8,013 bases of DNA from positions 1-8,013 of the forward strand of contig JAZQUM010000034.1 in the NCBI GenBank assembly GCA_045631305.1. The letters are read 5' to 3'. Source of the DNA: JAZQUM01 sp045631305. Lineage in GTDB: Bacteria > Bacillota > Clostridia > Oscillospirales > Oscillospiraceae. This document shows positions 4,229 to 8,013 of this stretch, in pieces; position 1 is the first letter of the stretch; every line of letters begins with the position of its first letter. Below the pieces are notes generated by a model. That model was not told where the DNA came from. It saw only the letters and a program-made list of their open reading frames with translations, and searched no databases. The translations under genes and the position numbers were made by a program.

Positions 4229-6820
4229 TTATTCCACGTCGAAGGGCGGTTCATCGGCTTCTTCACTGAATTCTTCTTCAGCCGTTCCGTTCTGCCGCAT
4301 CTTCTTTTCCATCCACCGCTCCTTGGAAACCAGGATCTGGCGGGGCTTGGAGCCTTCAAAAGGCCCAACATAACCGTATTCTTCCAGCTGGTCAATCAGT
4401 CGCGCAGCACGGGAATAGCCCAGCTTCAAGCGGCGCTGCAGCATGGACACGGAAGCCTGTCCCGTTTCCAAAATTACTTCTACCGCCTCATCAAAGAGAG
4501 GATCGCGATCATCAGCAGGCGCTGCATGCTCTTCAGGCGCAGTACCGCCGGAGGTCTTACCCTTACTGTTGCCCTTTTCCTTTTCAGCCAGCGCTTCTTC
4601 AATCTTGTCCATAACTTCCTGAGAATACTGCGCTTCGCTGCCAGACTTGACAAATTCTACTACACGCTCGATTTCTTCGGGACCAATGAAGCAGCCCTGC
4701 ACGCGCTTGGGCTTGCCGCCACCCACCAGAGAATAAAGCATATCGCCGCGGCCCACCAGTTTTTCCGCACCGGTATTATCCAGAATAATGCGGGATTCCA
4801 TAGCAGATGCCACAGAGAACGCAATACGGCTGGGAATATTGGCTTTCATCAAACCGGTGATAACATCTGCAGAAGGACGCTGGGTTGCGATTACAAGGTG
4901 CATACCTGCAGCACGGCCCATCTGTGCCACACGGCAGATGGATTCTTCCACTTCCTTGGCTGCCACCAGCATCAAGTCTGCCAATTCGTCGATGACTACC
5001 ACCACGCTTGCCATGTGCTTGAGGTTGGGATCATTTTCAGCCAAAGCATTGTAGCCGATCAGGTCCTTCACACCGTGTTCGGAGAAGGTCTTGTAGCGCT
5101 TCATCATTTCGAAAACTGCCCACTGCAGCGCACCGGCCGCCTTCTTGGGATCGGTGACTACGGGAATCAGCAGATGAGGAATACCGTTATAAGGCGCAAG
5201 TTCCACCATCTTGGGGTCTACCATGATAAAGCGAACATCATCGGGAGATGCCTTGTACATAAGGGAAATAATCAGCGAGTTGGTGCAAACCGACTTACCG
5301 GAACCCGTAGTACCTGCAATCAGCACATGAGGCAGCTTTGCAATATTGCCGATAATGTTGCTGCCGCCGATATCGCGACCGATGGCAAATGCCACCTTGG
5401 AAGGATGGTCCACAAAGTCACGGGATTCAATAACATCGCGGATAGACACAGTGGACACCAGTTTGTTGGGCACTTCAATGCCAACTACCGAGATCTTATC
5501 GGGAATGGGTGCAATACGCACGCCACTGGCACCCAGCGCAAGAGCGATATCATCGGAAAGATTGGTAATCTTGGAAAGCTTCACACCCTGCTCAAGGGTG
5601 TATTCATAGCGGGTAACGGAAGGACCGCGCACCACGATACCGGGCTTTGCATCCACACCGAAGCTTGCCAGCGTCTCGCCCAGACGGCGGGAGTTGTTGC
5701 GCAGTTCTGCACCGGCTTCCACAGCATTATCACCGCGGGGTGCATTCAGGAGGGTGATGGGCGGGAAGATATAAGTATCCTTTTCTTCCTCTTCTCCCTT
5801 TTCGATGCTGTCTGCCACTTCGCGGGCAGATTCTTCCAGCTCGCTGCGGGTCATGGAAGGCGCTTTTTCCCGCTTAGGTTTTGCCGGTTCTTCCACTTCT
5901 TCTGCAACTTTTTCAGGCAGCACGGGAAGGGGTGCTTTTTTTACATGCATTTCTGCCGCAGCAGGCACTTCTTCTTTTTCTTCCTGCTGAGAATTTCCCT
6001 CTGCCAAAGCTTCTGCAGGACTCTTGATGCTTGCAGGCTTGGGGCGGAAAAATCCCTTGGATTTATCTGTTTCTGCTTTTTCTTCCACAGGTGCAGCCGC
6101 AATAGCTTCACCGTCTACAGGAATATCAATATTAATCTTCTTTTTTGGCTTGGCAGCTGCCTTTTCACGGCTCTTGGTTTCCTGAATCACGCTGATGAGA
6201 TCACCTTCGTAATCCTCTTCCTTATATTCGCTGCGCTCGCGGTCGCGGATCTTTTCAGCGATCTGCTCACCGGTTACATGGAATGCCACCAACAAAAGGA
6301 TCACCATGATCAGCAGGATCAGGATAATAGCCACCGCTTTTCCCACCAACGCCAGCAATCCTGCCGAAAGCAGGCCGGAAAGCACACCGCCGCTTTTCAC
6401 ATCAAGCCCACTTGCCCACAGCGTTTTCAAAATACCCTCTGCCTCAACAGTTTCCCTGCAAAGAATAAGATGCAGGAAACTACCCAAAACAAGAGGCACC
6501 AACGCCGTACAAACCGTGCGTCCACGGACGGGACGGCCACGGTGCAGCAGCAGCACTCCGCTCATTACCAACAGCGCAGGAGCGACTAAATAATAGCCGT
6601 AGCCCAAAAGGCCCTTGAACAGCATGGAAAGATAGCGGATCAGCAGTGCATCCACACCGAAATAGCTTACCAGCACGCACAGCATCATCACAAGACACAC
6701 AACGCCTCCCACCTCACGGCGGATAGGACGCTTCTGTGCCGTTGTTTTTTTCTTCGCGCTGCCCTTGCCAGAGCGTGCAGAAGACTTTTTATTTGTTGTT
6801 TTCTTTGTTGTCTTAGCCAC
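4229..6820 (-). CDS. ftsK: DNA translocase FtsK/SpoIIIE
   Basis: This 863-residue membrane-anchored hexameric ATPase pumps double-stranded DNA and clears chromosomes from the division or sporulation septum. The start is GTG 6820, 7 bases after AGGGAGG (6834-6828); no ATG serves. A Lys-rich N-terminus (1-35) precedes four hydrophobic segments, about 37-58, 65-92, 102-121 and 144-181. A charged Glu/Lys/Pro/Ala-rich linker runs to about 345. The motor follows: alpha/beta region about 365-600, Walker A GTTGSGKS at 503-510, Walker B VVVVIDELADLM at 606-617, and the ATQRPSADVITGLMKANIPSR block at 645-665. The winged-helix gamma domain (about 771-836, DPLFDEAV to KPRQILVSKERW), which reads chromosome polarity sequences, is present, so all parts are intact. 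The acidic tail (847-863) is variable in the family. It lies 18 bases downstream of uppP in one operon. Whether it acts in division, sporulation or both cannot be told here. Confidence 0.97.
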   Translation of the reverse strand: MAKTTKKTTNKKSSARSGKGSAKKKTTAQKRPIRREVGGVVCLVMMLCVLVSYFGVDALLIRYLSMLFKGLLGYGYYLVAPALLVMSGVLLLHRGRPVRGRTVCTALVPLVLGSFLHLILCRETVEAEGILKTLWASGLDVKSGGVLSGLLSAGLLALVGKAVAIILILLIMVILLLVAFHVTGEQIAEKIRDRERSEYKEEDYEGDLISVIQETKSREKAAAKPKKKINIDIPVDGEAIAAAPVEEKAETDKSKGFFRPKPASIKSPAEALAEGNSQQEEKEEVPAAAEMHVKKAPLPVLPEKVAEEVEEPAKPKREKAPSMTRSELEESAREVADSIEKGEEEEKDTYIFPPITLLNAPRGDNAVEAGAELRNNSRRLGETLASFGVDAKPGIVVRGPSVTRYEYTLEQGVKLSKITNLSDDIALALGASGVRIAPIPDKISVVGIEVPNKLVSTVSIRDVIESRDFVDHPSKVAFAIGRDIGGSNIIGNIAKLPHVLIAGTTGSGKSVCTNSLIISLMYKASPDDVRFIMVDPKMVELAPYNGIPHLLIPVVTDPKKAAGALQWAVFEMMKRYKTFSEHGVKDLIGYNALAENDPNLKHMASVVVVIDELADLMLVAAKEVEESICRVAQMGRAAGMHLVIATQRPSADVITGLMKANIPSRIAFSVASAMESRIILDNTGAEKLVGRGDMLYSLVGGGKPKRVQGCFIGPEEIERVVEFVKSGSEAQYSQEVMDKIEEALAEKEKGNSKGKTSGGTAPEEHAAPADDRDPLFDEAVEVILETGQASVSMLQRRLKLGYSRAARLIDQLEEYGYVGPFEGSKPRQILVSKERWMEKKMRQNGTAEEEFSEEADEPPFDVE

Positions 6821-6838
6821 AACAAAACCTCCCTAAAT

Positions 6839-7678
6839 TTATCCGCGAACAGCAGTAAGGATCAGCGTCAGCAAACCAACGCCCCAGCAATAATAAGAAA
6901 ATGCACCAAATTTACCTTTATTCACCACGAAGCGCAGCAGGCAAATGCTGAGATAACCCGAAACAGCAGCAACCGCCACACCCACAAGATAGATAGGCAT
7001 CAAGCTCCAATCGATCCCGGTCTGAATGGCATCCACCAAAGAAAGGATATTTGCCCCAAGCACCGCAGGAATAGACATCAGGAAAGAATAGCGAACAGCA
7101 AACTTTCGGTCAAATCCACAGAAGCAACCTGCCGTGATAGTCATACCGGAACGAGAGATACCGGGCACAGTAGCAATGGCCTGAGCGCAGCCAACCAGCA
7201 GCACATCGCGGACTCGCGCCGTTTTTTCCGTGCGCTTACCCTTGGTGTACCGATCTGCCGCAAAGAGCAAACAACCCGTCACAAGCAGAGCCCCACCTAC
7301 AAACCAAGTGTTGCTGTAAAGCGCTTCCACGCTATCTTTAATGGGAAGGATCAGGAAAAGGGGCAGCGTACTCAAAACCACCAGCATCACAAGTCGGCGT
7401 GCAGGAGGCACGGGAGTGGGGGTGGAGCGGCGAAGAATATCCCGCGCACCGCCGAAAAATTCCACTACCATTTCTTTCACATCTGTCCAATAGGCAACGA
7501 AGATAGCAAGCAAAGTACCCAAATGGAGCAATACATCAAAAAACAAATTGTCATTTGCCACCGTTTCAGCCGTGAAAAGCAAATTCTGCGCAATGGAAAG
7601 ATGACCCGAGGAGGAGATGGGCAAAAACTCTGCCACGCCCTGCACGATCCCTAAAAATATTGCTTTCCAAACGGTCAT
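6839..7678 (-). CDS. uppP: Undecaprenyl-diphosphatase UppP (BacA)
   Basis: This 279-residue polytopic membrane enzyme removes a phosphate from undecaprenyl diphosphate to recycle the lipid carrier for peptidoglycan and other wall polymers; in other species its overproduction gives bacitracin resistance. The N-terminal QGVAEFLPISSSGHL (13-27) carries the family QxxxE motif (Gln13, Glu17) and the serine/histidine loop (His26). The second hallmark, PGISRSG at 172-178, includes the catalytic arginine Arg176. Several hydrophobic helices and the length fit the BacA family. ATG 7678 is 7 bases after GGGAGG (7691-7686). The ftsK gene starts 18 bases after its stop, so the two share a transcript. This couples a wall-precursor gene to a septal DNA pump. 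A 65-codon frame upstream (7914-7717) has no Shine-Dalgarno and is not called. Confidence 0.97.
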   Translation of the reverse strand: MTVWKAIFLGIVQGVAEFLPISSSGHLSIAQNLLFTAETVANDNLFFDVLLHLGTLLAIFVAYWTDVKEMVVEFFGGARDILRRSTPTPVPPARRLVMLVVLSTLPLFLILPIKDSVEALYSNTWFVGGALLVTGCLLFAADRYTKGKRTEKTARVRDVLLVGCAQAIATVPGISRSGMTITAGCFCGFDRKFAVRYSFLMSIPAVLGANILSLVDAIQTGIDWSLMPIYLVGVAVAAVSGYLSICLLRFVVNKGKFGAFSYYCWGVGLLTLILTAVRG

Positions 7679-7750
7679 ATCTATTCCTCCCTGAACGGCA
7701 TCAAGTTAACATAAATTTATCCGAAGAGCATTCGCTCCCCTTCCAAAATA

Positions 7751-7759
7751 ATTGTATCA
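7751..7759 (-). promoter_or_regulatory. Candidate extended -10 promoter of uppP-ftsK
   Basis: On the minus strand, TGA directly followed by TACAAT (7759-7751) forms an extended -10 about 73 bases before the uppP start. No good -35 lies 16-18 bases upstream, so the call rests on the -10 alone. Confidence 0.45.
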
Positions 7760-7882
7760 TATCCCTTTTCGGAATACCAGCACATTTTGGTCCCTTTTAC
7801 CTTTTGGACTGACAACTTCCAATTCTGGTAATTTTGACAATCATTGACTGAATGTATCAAAGGAATAGCAACAGCGAGTTGC

Positions 7883-7911
7883 TTGTGCGTGAAAACCTCT
7901 CGCATTATAAT
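7883..7911 (+). promoter_or_regulatory. Candidate promoter of the HTH regulator
   Basis: TTGTGC (7883-7888), 17 bases, then TATAAT (7906-7911). The -10 is perfect and the -35 is weak. The start would fall near 7918, at the ribosome binding site itself, so the mRNA would have a very short leader. The overlapping ATTATAAT also reads as TATAAT on the minus strand (7909-7904). Confidence 0.55.
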
Positions 7912-7931
7912 CATATCGAGGTGATGATTCG

Positions 7932-8013
7932 ATGGAAGTGAAAAATATGATTCTCGAATTAAGAACGAAAAAAGGAATCTCGCAAGAAGAACTTGCGGAA
8001 AAAGTGTTTGTGA
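7932..8013 (+). CDS. Cro/C1-type (XRE) helix-turn-helix regulator, N-terminal fragment
   Basis: Only 27 residues lie in the window. They begin MEVKNMILELRTKKGISQEE and continue LAEKVFV, the classic first helices of an XRE-family DNA-binding domain (LRxKKGISQEELAEK). The start ATG 7932 is 6 bases after GAGGTGAT (7918-7925), a strong Shine-Dalgarno. The position before helix 3 is where such proteins normally continue with TRQAVSRWE-like residues, but that lies beyond the edge, so effector domains and targets are unknown. It is divergent from uppP and could regulate itself or its neighbours through the shared intergenic region; this is inference. Confidence 0.85.
   Translation, partial: MEVKNMILELRTKKGISQEELAEKVFV

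Larger units (their letters stand above)
7679..7931. other. Divergent intergenic region between uppP and the HTH regulator
   Basis: It holds the uppP leader with a small GAGC-GAAT-GCTC hairpin (minus strand 7737-7726), an extended -10 for uppP, and a promoter for the regulator. TTGAC occurs twice ten bases apart (7834-7838 and 7844-7848), which could be a protein-binding site. No convincing gene is seen. Confidence 0.5.

Noticed and set aside
5924..5931. GGGAAGGG, matching the E. coli KOPS pattern, inside ftsK
   Set aside because: It is a single eight-base degenerate match with no evidence that this organism uses that polarity motif; chance is sufficient.
4172..6589. An 805-codon plus-strand open frame antisense to ftsK
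   Set aside because: The protein is rich in His, Phe, Cys and Gln with no domain, starts inside the ftsK terminator, and is explained by codon bias of the clearly real ftsK.
7717..7914. A 65-codon minus-strand frame upstream of uppP
   Set aside because: No Shine-Dalgarno precedes its ATG, it matches no family I recognise, and it overlaps the candidate uppP promoter and the regulator promoter.

Overview
The window is ordinary chromosomal DNA from a low-to-mid GC Gram-positive anaerobe, most likely a gut-type member of Clostridia. The evidence is a T-box leader, Bacillota-style strong Shine-Dalgarno sites (AGGAGG, GGGAGG), compact intrinsic terminators, a SpoIIIE-like FtsK, and a split aconitase X next to a tyrosine phenol-lyase/tryptophanase-family enzyme. 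I cannot place it to genus. No mobile element, CRISPR array, tRNA or rRNA gene is visible.

Layout. Positions 1-800 (+) hold the end of the aconitase X large subunit and the complete small (swivel) subunit. They are translationally coupled and closed by a bidirectional terminator at 811-846. Convergent to them, 856-2304 (-) encodes a PLP-dependent beta-eliminating lyase. By its active-site residues it resembles tyrosine phenol-lyase (TPL) more than tryptophanase. Its roughly 290-base leader (about 2590 to 2305) is a T-box riboswitch with its own promoter at 2597-2625. The specifier region and the acceptor-pairing bases fit tRNA-Tyr and exclude tRNA-Trp. No intrinsic terminator is evident in the leader. 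Instead there are mutually exclusive pairings that could mask or free the lyase Shine-Dalgarno. From 2626 to 2885 no gene is seen, only a strong terminator-like hairpin (2787-2834) with no obvious client.

From 2886 a near-consensus promoter drives a small THEP1-like NTPase (2945-3469, +). Its stop codon overlaps that of a convergent DUF2461 gene (3464-4141, -). The DUF2461 gene appears to have a promoter whose -35 box lies in the loop of the preceding ftsK terminator. Then uppP (6839-7678, -) and ftsK (4229-6820, -) form a tight envelope/chromosome-segregation operon ended by that terminator. Divergent from uppP, the start of a Cro/C1-type helix-turn-helix regulator (7932 onward, +) runs off the window.

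The part most worth attention is the tyrosine-type T-box on a TPL-like lyase. T-boxes normally switch genes on when a tRNA is uncharged, which is paradoxical for a tyrosine-degrading enzyme. It would make sense if the enzyme works in the synthetic direction or acts on another substrate. The rest reads as conserved housekeeping or common accessory genes.
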